From a virus, in IMG/VR virus record IMGVR_UViG_3300040759_000032, positions 62,001-126,000 of that record: a stretch of 64,000 nt of DNA, one strand, 5' to 3'. Both the position numbers and the translations under genes were made by a program. Shown here piece by piece: positions 45,494 through 54,500 of the stretch. The notes under the pieces are model-generated. The model saw only the letters and a program-made list of their open reading frames with translations, searched no databases and was not told the DNA's origin. Position 1 is the stretch's first letter. Each line of letters starts with the position of its first letter.

Positions 45494-46336
45494 ATGGTGG
45501 ACACCTACGCCCGGCAGGTGCTTCGCTCCACTCTGGCCGTCGAGTACCTCAACGGCCCGGGGATGCCGCGCTGCAATGTCGACCAGACCGGCAACGGGGT
45601 CCTGCAGACCCGGTGGTGGCCGGTGACCGAGGTTCTCGCGATCCAGATCTCCTCCAGTCGCGCTTTCCCCCGGGTCTGGACGCCCGTCACCGCGGGCCAG
45701 TGGGATATCCGCCACCCGCTGATCTCGCCGGGGGACTCCGCCTCTGCCACGGCCCCTGACGGGGGCTGGACGGTCGACGTCGCCCCGGGGTGGATCTCCT
45801 GGTACGACTACGGGCGGGGCATCCCGACCCAGGCGGGGCCGTGGCGGGGCGGCGGCGGGCGGGGCGGGCTGCGGGTGCAGCTCGCCTACCTCAACGGCTG
45901 GCCGCACACGTCGCTGACCGAGGACGCCGAGGCGGGCGCGACGCAGATCGACGTCGATGACGTGACCGGATGGACGAACGCGAGCGGGTTCGCCTACGAC
46001 GGCGCGGCGACCGAGTCCATGTCGGGCGAGTCGGTCGCGGCGACTGACCCCTTCGTCCTCCCGGACAACGCGGGCACCGCGCAAGCCGGGCCGGGGACGA
46101 TCACCCTCGCCTCGCCGCTGAGCTTCCCCCACCAGGCCGGGACCGTCGTCTCCGCGCTCCCGGCGGACGTGATCTACGCGACGATCCTCGCCGCGGCGGT
46201 GCAGGCGCTGACGGGCGGAACGGACGCGATCACGATCCAGTCGGTCAGCGGGGAGCACTCGAGCCCGCAGCCGACGGCCGACGGCATGACGAAGCAGTAC
46301 CAGGCGCTCTTGGACGAGTATCGCAGGATTGTGTAG
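45494..46336 (+). CDS. Head-tail connector, main part
   Basis: ATG at 45494 is the first start codon in this frame, but the frame is open back to 45422 and homologous-looking sequence begins there. The protein has CWRATSMVDTYARQVLRSTLAVEYLNGPG in the N-terminal region, ADVIYATILAAAVQALTGG near the C-terminus and a beta-rich middle with AGATQIDVDDVTGW. The position after capsid genes and before gp10-like genes supports a connector. Expression as full protein needs a +1 shift at 45433-45437. Confidence 0.7.
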   Translation: MVDTYARQVLRSTLAVEYLNGPGMPRCNVDQTGNGVLQTRWWPVTEVLAIQISSSRAFPRVWTPVTAGQWDIRHPLISPGDSASATAPDGGWTVDVAPGWISWYDYGRGIPTQAGPWRGGGGRGGLRVQLAYLNGWPHTSLTEDAEAGATQIDVDDVTGWTNASGFAYDGAATESMSGESVAATDPFVLPDNAGTAQAGPGTITLASPLSFPHQAGTVVSALPADVIYATILAAAVQALTGGTDAITIQSVSGEHSSPQPTADGMTKQYQALLDEYRRIV

Positions 46337-46352
46337 AGGCCGGTGATCGCAG

Positions 46353-46859
46353 TTGTTGGACAGCGTGCAATCTTACGTGGCCAACAGCGTTCTCCAGGGC
46401 CTCCCGATCCCCGTTCAGGGCATCCCGCCGCTGACCGCGTGGATCACGCCGCCGGCGCTCGAGCAGGCCGACGGCCCGCGCGCGCACGTCTGGGGCGGGT
46501 CGGTCGACATCAGCCGGCAGACCGCCCCGCGCGGACAGGGCTTCAAGAAGCTCCCGTGGACCATCGACGTCTACCTGGTGTACCTCACCACCCCCGACGA
46601 CGGGCTGGAGACGGAACCGTTCCCGAAGATCATCGACACGGTGCTGCGGGCGTTCTTCACGACGACGATGCCGCTGTTCATCGACGCCAGCGGGAACCCG
46701 GTAGGGCCCAACGCGGGCAGCGACTCGGACACGCAGATCCAGAAGATCGGCGAGTCCCCGCGCCTTCAGTACCCGACCGAGAAGATGGTCGGCCCGATGC
46801 AGATGCTCTGGTACACGGGTCTCATACAGCTAGACGTGCTCGAGGTGGTGCAGTCGTGA
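46353..46859 (+). CDS. Tail completion or neck protein (putative)
   Basis: 168 residues from TTG at 46353. VQSYVANSVLQGLPIPVQGIPPLTAWITPPAL, WTIDVYLVYLTTPDDGLETEPFPKIIDTVLRAFFTTTMP and MLWYTGLIQLDVLEVVQS suit the tail-terminator/completion proteins found between connector and gp10-like genes. Start codon weakly supported. Confidence 0.65.
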   Translation: MLDSVQSYVANSVLQGLPIPVQGIPPLTAWITPPALEQADGPRAHVWGGSVDISRQTAPRGQGFKKLPWTIDVYLVYLTTPDDGLETEPFPKIIDTVLRAFFTTTMPLFIDASGNPVGPNAGSDSDTQIQKIGESPRLQYPTEKMVGPMQMLWYTGLIQLDVLEVVQS

Positions 46860-47302
46860 GCATGACGATGACGGTGTCCGGCGCGGACCGGAGCCTGAAG
46901 TTCGACTGGAAAGCCGCGTCCGAGGCGTGGGCCGCGGACGTCGAGCCCGCGGCGACCGGGTCGATGAAGAGGTTCGCCCCGTTCAAGACCGGTGCGATGC
47001 GGCAGGGGATCGGCTCCCGCCTCGAGCCCGGCCCGGGGCGGATGTGGGTGGTGGTGTACTCCACCGCCAGCTACGCCCCGTACGTCCTCGGCGGGACCGC
47101 CCCGCATGTCATCACCGCGCGGAACGCCAAGGCGCTCCGCTGGTTCGCCAACGCCGGGCACGGGCCCATCATGTTCGCCAAGTCGGTCAACCACCCGGGG
47201 ACGAAGGCGAACGACTTCCCCGAGAAGGCCATCGCGCCCCTGAAGACGATGATCCTCCAGTCCTTCGTCGACGCGGCCCGGGAGGCGACGATCATTGACT
47301 GA
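46856..47302 (+). CDS. HK97 gp10-like head-tail or tail-component protein
   Basis: 148 residues from GTG at 46856, overlapping the previous stop. FAPFKTGAMRQGIGS, WVVVYSTASYAPYVLGGTAPHVITARNAKALRW and VNHPGTKANDFPEKAI match the HK97 gp10-like family (core KTGxLxxS, YAxxxExG-like, HPGxxxxxF). Confidence 0.85.
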   Translation: MSMTMTVSGADRSLKFDWKAASEAWAADVEPAATGSMKRFAPFKTGAMRQGIGSRLEPGPGRMWVVVYSTASYAPYVLGGTAPHVITARNAKALRWFANAGHGPIMFAKSVNHPGTKANDFPEKAIAPLKTMILQSFVDAAREATIID

Positions 47303-47639
47303 CGACACGGTCCGGCTGAGGTACACCGGAGATCAGGCGACCACGTTCCAGGCTCCGGGCGTGGGCCACCTGCAGCCCGGAGACGGGTTCGAGGTCCCGC
47401 CCGAGCTGGTGCTGTCGTTCATGCGCCGGGCCGACGTCGAGCACGTGGGCAAGTGCCCATCCCCGCCGTGCAGGTGCGGCGAGGAGCCGGTGCCCCGCGG
47501 GCCGGAAGATCCCGAGGCAAGCGAGGCCGCCAGCGACAGCCAGGACGGCGAGACCAGCGGCGGCAGGCGATCGGGCGGCCGCTCGCGCTCGGGCTCGCCG
47601 AAAGGCAAGAACGAGGTCAGCGAGACCGCGGTCCCGTAG
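47295..47639 (+). CDS. Small structural-module protein, 114 aa
   Basis: TTG at 47295 overlaps the gp10-like gene. The first 50 residues (TVRLRYTGDQATTFQAPGVGHLQPGDGFEVPPELVLSFMRRADVEHVG) form a small beta domain seen in actinophage tail regions. The tail is Ser/Gly/Arg-rich and disordered. Role unknown. Confidence 0.65.
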   Translation: MTDDTVRLRYTGDQATTFQAPGVGHLQPGDGFEVPPELVLSFMRRADVEHVGKCPSPPCRCGEEPVPRGPEDPEASEAASDSQDGETSGGRRSGGRSRSGSPKGKNEVSETAVP

Positions 47640-47713
47640 ATCAGCAGATCCTCGACCAGCTCGGTGAAGACTGCGCCGGACGGCAGGGAGTGATACCGGT
47701 ACCGGGCGCTCAC
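47333..47713 (-). CDS. Small leftward protein with antisense run-on
   Basis: GTG at 47713 overlaps the upstream stop (GTGA). The first 30 residues (SARYRYHSLPSGAVFTELVEDLLIYGT) look coding, but the remainder lies antisense to the 47295 gene and is Ser/Pro/Gly-rich. Only the N-terminal part is credible; the true 3' end is uncertain. Confidence 0.35.
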   Translation of the reverse strand: MSARYRYHSLPSGAVFTELVEDLLIYGTAVSLTSFLPFGEPERERPPDRLPPLVSPSWLSLAASLASGSSGPRGTGSSPHLHGGDGHLPTCSTSARRMNDSTSSGGTSNPSPGCRWPTPGAWNVVA

Positions 47714-48144
47714 GCCTGCCTGCCGAGCGGGACGAAGAAACTTAGCCGCGCGTGACACTCGGCACAGGGAACCTCAAGCCCAGTGTCGTGGTCAGTGTTG
47801 ATCCGGCCGCGCACCTCGATCTCCGGGTGCTGCGCGAGCCTGTACCCGGCCGCCGCGGCAGCCGTGATCGCGTCCTCGGCGGCCCTGTACATGGCTTCGC
47901 GGGTCGCACGGGCGAGCCCGTCGATGAGCCGCTGATGGTCCGGGCCGATGAGCTTGTCAAGGTCGGCGCCCGTGTCGCCGACCGTCTCCGGGCCTTTCAC
48001 GATGCCCTCGACGCGCTCCAGTTGGTAAACGGCGCGCCTGCTGCGGACCTGGTCGACGCTGACCGCCTGAACCCACAGGTACGGCTCCAGGACGCCAGGC
48101 AGCGAGTCCGCCGGGAACTCTCGCAACGTGAGGTACGGCGTCAC
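47710..48144 (-). CDS. Hypothetical protein, 144 aa
   Basis: GTG at 48144 overlaps the upstream stop. EPYLWVQAVSVDQVRSRRAVYQLERVEGIVKG, DKLIGPDHQRLIDGLARATREAMYRAAEDAITAAAAAGYRLA, and a terminal VPCAECHARLSFFVP. Phage accessory gene; function unknown. Confidence 0.65.
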   Translation of the reverse strand: MTPYLTLREFPADSLPGVLEPYLWVQAVSVDQVRSRRAVYQLERVEGIVKGPETVGDTGADLDKLIGPDHQRLIDGLARATREAMYRAAEDAITAAAAAGYRLAQHPEIEVRGRINTDHDTGLEVPCAECHARLSFFVPLGRQA

Positions 48145-48542
48145 GGCCTCCAGAGCTCCCTGTACTCCGGGTGATCGTCCCAGACGGTCACCTCGTCGCG
48201 CATCTGCCCGACGAGCGCCGTGACGGTCGGGTCGAAGTCCTCCTCGCGGACCCCCATCGCGACCTGGTAGCGGAGGATCAGCTTCCGCCCGGCCCTGACC
48301 TTCCGAAGCGCCCGCGCCGGGTCATGGCGGGCGATCCACGCCGCCGCGTCTTCCCGCCACATGTCCGCCACGGCCTCCGTCGCCAGCTGGCCTGCGGTGA
48401 CCGTGAAATCGAACTCGCCGCCGTTCTCGCGGATCACCCAGTCGGCGACACCCTCGAACGCGGCGACCATGGCCTTCGCCGCCGCCTCTTCCTCGTCGAG
48501 CCTCGCCGCGTAGAACGCCGCGATCTCGTCCGTCGTGCTCAT
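48141..48542 (-). CDS. DUF6221-like protein, 133 aa
   Basis: ATG at 48542. The start TTDEIAAFYAARLDEEEAAAKAM and the RKVRAGRKLILRYQVAMG region resemble the DUF6221 family common in actinobacteria and their phages (xxLxxRLDEDE...EVEAKRRI). Helical and acidic. Function unknown. Confidence 0.6.
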   Translation of the reverse strand: MSTTDEIAAFYAARLDEEEAAAKAMVAAFEGVADWVIRENGGEFDFTVTAGQLATEAVADMWREDAAAWIARHDPARALRKVRAGRKLILRYQVAMGVREEDFDPTVTALVGQMRDEVTVWDDHPEYRELWRP

Positions 48543-48630
48543 CTCGCCTGTCTCGATCACCCCGCCAGCATCCCACGCCCTGCCGCCCTAGCGCGGTCCT
48601 CAGCCATGCCCGCGCGCAAGGAGGCCGACG

Positions 48631-50688
48631 TTGCCATACCCAACGATCACGGAAAGGCCCGGCAGCCTCTCCGCCACCGGGCTAGCAGTCGAGTCGACCT
48701 TCGGCACGCCGGTGGCCGCGACCACCTTCCTGCCTATGACCAGCAACGGGATGGAGTACGACTCCGGCTGGTTCAGCCCGACGCTTATGCAGGGCGATCG
48801 GGACAAGCAGATTTTCAATTTGCAAGGAGAAGCAAAAAACGTAGGGTCGATTGAGGGCCCGCTATTCCCAAGCAATGCGATACCATTGCTTGTGGCGGCA
48901 ATTGGAACGGATGCGGTAACCGGCACGGCGGCTCCTTACTGCGCCGATGAGGAGACGGAAATCCTCACGGCGGACGGGTGGAAGACCGTTCACCAGCTCC
49001 GCGCCGGGGACGAGGCCCTGACCTACAACCACGAGACCGGGCTGTCGGAATGGCAGCCGGTCCAGGAGGTCTGCGTCTTCCCGGCCGAGCGGCGCGAACT
49101 GATCCGGATGCGCGGGCGCGGCCACTCGTCGCTCACCACGCCGAACCACCGGTGGCCGGTCGTGCGGCCGTGGCACATGCACGGGGGCTCCGGCCCCGGT
49201 GCCTACGGCGAAAAGCGCGCCTGGGCGACCACCGATACCCTCAAGTTCGGCGACCGCATCCCAATCGCCGCCTACTGCGCCGGCCTTCCGGCGGAGGCCA
49301 AGTACACGGACGCGTTCGTGGAGCTCCTGGCCTGGTTCTGGACGGAGGGGCACATCCGCCCGAGCGGTGCCGTCACGCTGGTCCAGTCCACCAAGAACGC
49401 TGACAACGTGGAGCGCATCCACGGTGTCCTACGGCAGCTTTTCGGCGAGCCGGTCGACTACATCGGCCACGGGGACCACGAGCGGGACTGGCACGGGCGT
49501 CAGACCTCTGTGCGCAAGACCGACGCCATCCCGACGTGGCGCTGGTACATGGACGGCGATAAGGCGCGGTGGACCCTGAACGTCATCGCCGGGGACCTGC
49601 TCACCTTCCACGCCCCCGGGAAGATCGTGGACCGCGGGTTCATCCGCTCGCTGACGCAGGCGCAGCTCGACCTGTTCATCGACGTCTCGATGAGGGCCGA
49701 CAACTGCGGGCCGACGCGCCTCGGGCAGAAAAGCCGGGAGATGGCCGAGGCGTTCCAGTTCGCCGCGATCCTCGCCGGGCGCGCCACATCCCTGCTTGAG
49801 CGGATCTACAAGCGCGATGACTACCGGATGTGGCAGGTCACGATGCGCCGCAATCACCGGCACATCGTGCCTGCAAACGCCGCCCAGGAAAAGCGGCCCG
49901 GCGGCGGCTTTTCTATTGAGCGCGTAGAGCACGACGGTCTCGTGTGGTGCCCGCGCACCCCGAACCAGACGTGGTATGCCCGCCGTGATGGGACCTGCTA
50001 CTTCACCGGGAACACGCACACGATCTCGCAGGCCAACACACTGGCCAGCCTGACCGTCGAGAAGAACCTCGGCGGCTACCAGAGCCTGCAGTTCGCCGGC
50101 TGCCGGGTCGGCAAGTTCTCCGTCAAGGCCCCGGTCGGCAACGAGCCGGTGATGATCACCGCCGACATGTCCGGCCAGTCGGTGGCGATCCTCACCTCGC
50201 CGACCGCGATCTCCGTCACGAACGAGCTCCCGTGGGTGTTCTCCGAGGCGTCGCTGACGCTCGCGACCAACGCCCGCGCGGACGTCACGAACGTGCAGAT
50301 CGACATCGACAACGGGCTCAAGGAAACCTGGACGTACAGCTCGAATCACGGGCCGTCGTTCATCACCCCGGTCAGCCTGCACGTCTCCGGGACGATCGAC
50401 GTCGTCTGGTCGAGCCTCAACAGCGCCACCTACGGCGACTTCACCACGATGGAGAACCTCACCCTGGGGGCCCTGTCGGTCTCGTTCACCCACCCCGGGG
50501 GCGGCGGGTACTCGGTGACGTTCAACATGCCGCAGGTGGTGCTTTCGAAATATGGGAACGACGTGAAGTTCGACGATGTGATTATGTCGAGCATGACGTT
50601 CGAAGCGTCGAGGCCCCTCACTGGCGGCAGCCAGTACTCCATTCAGGCGGTCGTGCTCAACCAGGTTTCCACGCAGTACACCGGCTGA
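48631..50688 (+). CDS. Major tail protein with intein
   Basis: 685 residues from TTG at 48631, supported by AAGGAGG 6 bases upstream. The exteins (1-103 and 462-685) total 327 residues and look like a tail tube protein: LAVESTFGTPVAATTFLPMTS, SIEGPLFPSNAIPLLVAAIG, then TISQANTLASLTVEKNLGGYQSLQFAGCRVG and DVKFDDVIMSSMTFEASRPL. A 358-residue intein interrupts at TGTAAPY-THTISQ. Followed by a rho-independent terminator and the chaperone genes, the usual order. Confidence 0.88.
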   Translation: MPYPTITERPGSLSATGLAVESTFGTPVAATTFLPMTSNGMEYDSGWFSPTLMQGDRDKQIFNLQGEAKNVGSIEGPLFPSNAIPLLVAAIGTDAVTGTAAPYCADEETEILTADGWKTVHQLRAGDEALTYNHETGLSEWQPVQEVCVFPAERRELIRMRGRGHSSLTTPNHRWPVVRPWHMHGGSGPGAYGEKRAWATTDTLKFGDRIPIAAYCAGLPAEAKYTDAFVELLAWFWTEGHIRPSGAVTLVQSTKNADNVERIHGVLRQLFGEPVDYIGHGDHERDWHGRQTSVRKTDAIPTWRWYMDGDKARWTLNVIAGDLLTFHAPGKIVDRGFIRSLTQAQLDLFIDVSMRADNCGPTRLGQKSREMAEAFQFAAILAGRATSLLERIYKRDDYRMWQVTMRRNHRHIVPANAAQEKRPGGGFSIERVEHDGLVWCPRTPNQTWYARRDGTCYFTGNTHTISQANTLASLTVEKNLGGYQSLQFAGCRVGKFSVKAPVGNEPVMITADMSGQSVAILTSPTAISVTNELPWVFSEASLTLATNARADVTNVQIDIDNGLKETWTYSSNHGPSFITPVSLHVSGTIDVVWSSLNSATYGDFTTMENLTLGALSVSFTHPGGGGYSVTFNMPQVVLSKYGNDVKFDDVIMSSMTFEASRPLTGGSQYSIQAVVLNQVSTQYTG
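48940..50013 (+). other. Intein with LAGLIDADG-type endonuclease in the major tail protein
   Basis: It starts with Cys (CADEETEILTADGWKTVHQL, block A), has block B SSLTTPNHRWPVV and ends FTGN before Thr at 50014. The middle has FVELLAWFWTEGHI and LDLFIDVSMRADNC, which fit the two LAGLIDADG-type helices of a DOD homing endonuclease, with acidic residues near their ends. All parts are in one frame, unlike the terminase intein. Whether the nuclease is active cannot be told. Confidence 0.85.
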
Positions 50689-50719
50689 TCTTGACCTGCT
50701 CTTTCCCTCCCATTCTAAG

Positions 50720-50746
50720 CCCTCGGATAACCATCCGGGGGTTTTT
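50720..50746 (+). terminator. Rho-independent terminator after the major tail gene
   Basis: CCCTCGGAT pairs with ATCCGGGGG (one wobble) over a 4-base loop, followed directly by TTTTT. This is the only classic T-tract terminator noticed in the window. Confidence 0.85.
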
Positions 50747-50777
50747 CCATTCCCGCATTTTAGGAGCGCAATAGGCA

Positions 50778-51299
50778 ATGCCCGGCTTTCTCTCCGCGTA
50801 CGAGACCCCCGTGCGGATCCCCTTCGGCCGCGGGTACTGGGTTGACGTCAAGCCCTGCCTGTCGTCGGCCGAGTACGCCCCGGTCGAGCTGGCGCTCGGC
50901 TCGAGGCATCACATCAGCGCGACGTCCAACGGCAGGGTGCAGTTCTCCGACATCGACCAGCGCGAGGCCCAGATCCGGCTGCTGATCGCGTCGATCGTCG
51001 ACTGGAACCTCGACGAGGACGACGGCGAGACGATCTGGGCGCTGGCGCCGGAGAAGGCGAAGCGGGCGAACATCGAGCGGATGCCCGTGTGGATGCGGAT
51101 GCAGATCTACGCCAAGTGCGACGAGCTGAACGGCCCGCCGGAGCCGGCCGAACAGGCCACGTTTCCTGACGAAACTGTCGGGCGCGATCCGGATGGGGAC
51201 GGCGGGTCCGGAGGTTCTGCAGGACTTCCTGATCGAGCGGGAGTTCTGGCAGCAGCTGGGGCTGACGAGGGAGGCGCTGAGGGACCGCCCGTGGCGTGA
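50778..51299 (+). CDS. Tail assembly chaperone, first frame
   Basis: 173 residues from ATG at 50778. ETPVRIPFGRGYWVDVKPCLSSAEYAPVE, DIDQREAQIRLLIASIVDWNLDED and ERMPVWMRMQIYAKCDELN match actinophage tail assembly chaperones placed just before the tape measure gene. After about residue 135 the frame turns Gly/Asp-rich while the +1 frame becomes coding-like, as expected for a frameshifted pair. Confidence 0.8.
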   Translation: MPGFLSAYETPVRIPFGRGYWVDVKPCLSSAEYAPVELALGSRHHISATSNGRVQFSDIDQREAQIRLLIASIVDWNLDEDDGETIWALAPEKAKRANIERMPVWMRMQIYAKCDELNGPPEPAEQATFPDETVGRDPDGDGGSGGSAGLPDRAGVLAAAGADEGGAEGPPVA

Positions 51300-51534
51300 G
51301 GTCGAGCACTACGCCCTGATAATCCAGCTGATCCGCCGCGAGGAGAACGCGCGGGCCGCCCAGGCGAACCGCCGCCGGTTACCCCCTTACCCCCGTCTGG
51401 CGGTGAGCGGTGGCAGGCGCCGAGAGCTTCACCGTCCTGGCGATCCTCGAGGCCCGGGACGCCGCGTCGGAGATTTTCGCGAAGGTCGACGAGTCCCTCG
51501 GCAAGTTCAGCGAGACCGCCAGCAAGGCCGCTGA
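51193..51534 (+). CDS. Tail assembly chaperone, second frame (frameshift extension)
   Basis: In the +1 frame LQDFLIEREFWQQLGLTREALRDRPWREVEHYALIIQLIRREE is a typical second chaperone domain. The ATG at 51193 has no ribosome site, so it is probably reached by slippage near GAT GGG GAC (51192-51200). The last 40 codons overlap the tape measure start. Confidence 0.7.
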   Translation: MGTAGPEVLQDFLIEREFWQQLGLTREALRDRPWREVEHYALIIQLIRREENARAAQANRRRLPPYPRLAVSGGRRRELHRPGDPRGPGRRVGDFREGRRVPRQVQRDRQQGR

Positions 51535-54500
51535 GACCGCGAAGGGCGCCGGGGACTCGATCGACGAGTCGCTGACGCAGACGGCGTCCGGCGCCGACGC
51601 CCTCGAGCTCGCCAGCGCCCGGGTCGAGGCGGCGCAGGCGAGGCAGGCTCGGACCGCGAAGACCCTCGCGGACGCAGAGCGGGACCTGCTGTCGATCACC
51701 AGCCAGGAGAAGGCCTCGGAGGACGAGGTCGCGGCTGCCGCTGACGCCGTGTCGGCGGCGCAGGACAGGGCGACGATCTCGGCGACGGCGCTGAAGGACG
51801 CGCAGGCGTCGCTGGCCGCCGCGGCCGGTGACGAGGATGCCCTCGCGGCGGCGTCGGAGCGGGTCGCGGTCGCCGACAAGGCGGCCGCGGACGCCGCGGG
51901 CGAGCTCGCGGCCGCGCAGGCGCGGCAGGCGGGGCTGAACACCGACGAGAACGCGATGGCGGCGGCGCAGAGCCTGACGGCGGCGGAGAAGGACGCGAAG
52001 AAGGCGTCCGACGACCTGACAGCGTCGCAGGCCCGGCAGGCGGACGTGCAGAAGGCCGTCGCCGCGTCCGACACCGAGGCCGCCGCCGCCGCCGCCGAGG
52101 AGGCCGCCGCCCAGAAGGACGCGGCCGACAAGGCGGCGGCGTCCTCGAAGCTCCTGTCCACCGCGGGCAAGGCCGCCGGGATCACCGCCCTCGGCATGGG
52201 CGTGGCCGCCGCGGTCATGGTCAAGGCCGCGGGCAACTTCCAGGACAGCACGACGCACCTGGTGACGGACGCCGGGGAGTCCGCGAAGAACCTCGGCATG
52301 GTGCAGGCCGGGATCCTGAGCGTGTCCACGGCGACCGGGCAGAGCGCCTCCGACATCACGAACGCGATGTACCACATCGAGTCCGGCGGCTTCCACGCCG
52401 CGTCCGGGCTGGCGATCCTGAAGACCGTCGCGGAGGGCGCGCGGGTCGGCGGCGCCGACCTAGACACCACGTCGAAGGCCCTGGTCGGCACCCTGACCGC
52501 CTACTACGGCACGTCCCTGACGGCCGCGCAGGCGACGAAGGACTCGACGTCGCTGATGAACCAGCTGGTGGAGACGGTCGGGTCCGGCGACATGCGGATG
52601 CAGGACCTCGCGTCGTCCCTGTCGGCCGTCACCCCGGTCGCCGCCGCCGCGCACCTGTCCTTCGCGCAGGTCGGCGGCGCGATCGCCACCATGACCGCGC
52701 AGGGCATGAGCGCCCAGCAGACGACCCAGGATCTCGCGCACTTCATCCGCTCGATGCAGGCCCCCACCCTCGTCAGCTCGAACGAGATGAAGGCCCTCGG
52801 CCTGAACGCGAACAGCCTGTCGGAGAACCTCGGCAAGACCGGGCTGGCCGGGACGATCGACGAGATGCGGAACGCGATCCTGCGGAACACCTCCGGCGGC
52901 AGCGTCATGCTCGGCTACCTGAAGGAGATGTCCCCGGCCGCGCAGTCGCTGGCGAACCAGATCCTCGCCGGGTCCATCACCACCGGGGCGCTGACGACGG
53001 CGGTGAAGGGGCTCAACCCCGAGCAGGCCCACATGGTCACCATGTTCAAGTCGTCGGCGACGTCGGCGACCGGCCTGAAGCAGACCTACACCGAGGCCAT
53101 GTCGAAGATGGCCGGCGGGGCCACCGGCCTGAACGTGGCCCTGATGCTGTCCGGCAAGCACATGGGCGACCTGACGAAGAACACCGCGGCGATCGCGGCG
53201 CGGGCGAAGGACGCCAGCGGCAACGTCCAGGGCTGGTCGGCGATCCAGGGCACCTTCAACTTCAAGCTCTCGCAGGCCAAGACGGGCGTGGAGAACACCG
53301 GGATCGCGATCGGCACCGCCCTGCTGCCCGCCGTCACCTCGGTCCTGTCGGCCGTCACGAAGATCGTCATCCCGATCGCCGAGTGGACCGCGAAGCACAA
53401 GACCCTCACCGAGGTCATCTTCGTGTCGGTGACCGCGATCGCCGCCGTGATCGCGATCATCGCGGTCGCCGCCAAGGCGTTCAAGGCCGTCACCGGGGCC
53501 ATCGACACCGTGAAGGCGACCCTGAAGGCCCTCGGGATCCTCTCCAAGGAGACCGCGGACACGCAGGCCGCCTCGGCGGAGAAGGCGGCGGCGGCGCAGG
53601 AGTCGGCCGCCGAGGAGTCCGCCGCCGTGCAGGAGGAGGCCGCGGGGGAGGCGGCGGCGGCGAACGACGAGGCCGCCGCCGAGTCGTCCGGGTCGTGGAT
53701 CACCGCCGCCGGGCAGCAGATCGCCTCGGCCGCAGGGTGGGTCGCCGAGCAGGCGGTGAAGGTCGCGACCGTGGTCGCGAGCAACGTCGCCGCCGCCGCG
53801 ACCACGGCGGGGGCGTGGCTCGCGGCCGGGGCGCAGCAGGTCGCGGGGGCTGCGGTGTGGGTGGCGCAGACGATCGCGAAGGTCGCGGTGATCGTCGCCT
53901 CCAACGTCACCGGGGCGGCCGTCACCATGGCCGCGTGGATCGCCGCGAACGCGGCGATGCTCCTCGGGATCGGCCTGATCGTGGCCGCGGTCGTCGTCGC
54001 GGTCGTCCTGATCGTCAAGTACTGGAAGCAGATCTCGGACGCCGCGAAAGAGGCGTTCGACTTCGTGGTCCATATCGCGGAGACCGTCCTCGACTGGGTG
54101 AAGTCCCACTGGCCGCTGCTGCTCGGGATCCTGACCGGCCCGTTCGGGCTGGCCGCCGGGGAGATCATCCAGCACTACAAGATCATCCTCAAGGCGGTCT
54201 CCGACGCGATCGACTGGGTCAAGTCGCACTGGCCGGCGCTGCTCGCGATCATCACCGGGCCGATCGGCCAGGCGGTCACGTGGGTCGTCAACCACTTCGA
54301 CCAGCTGCGGCACGGGGCGGCATCGCTGCTGGACGATTTCGTCGGCTACTTCAAGGCCCTGCCGGGGCGGGTCCTGTCGGGCCTCGGCAATATCGGCTCG
54401 ATGCTGTTCGGGGCCGGCCAGAAGATCATCCAGGGGCTGATCAACGGGGTAGAGAACATGCTCGGGAGCCTCGGGTCGACGATGGGCTCGGTCGCCTCGA

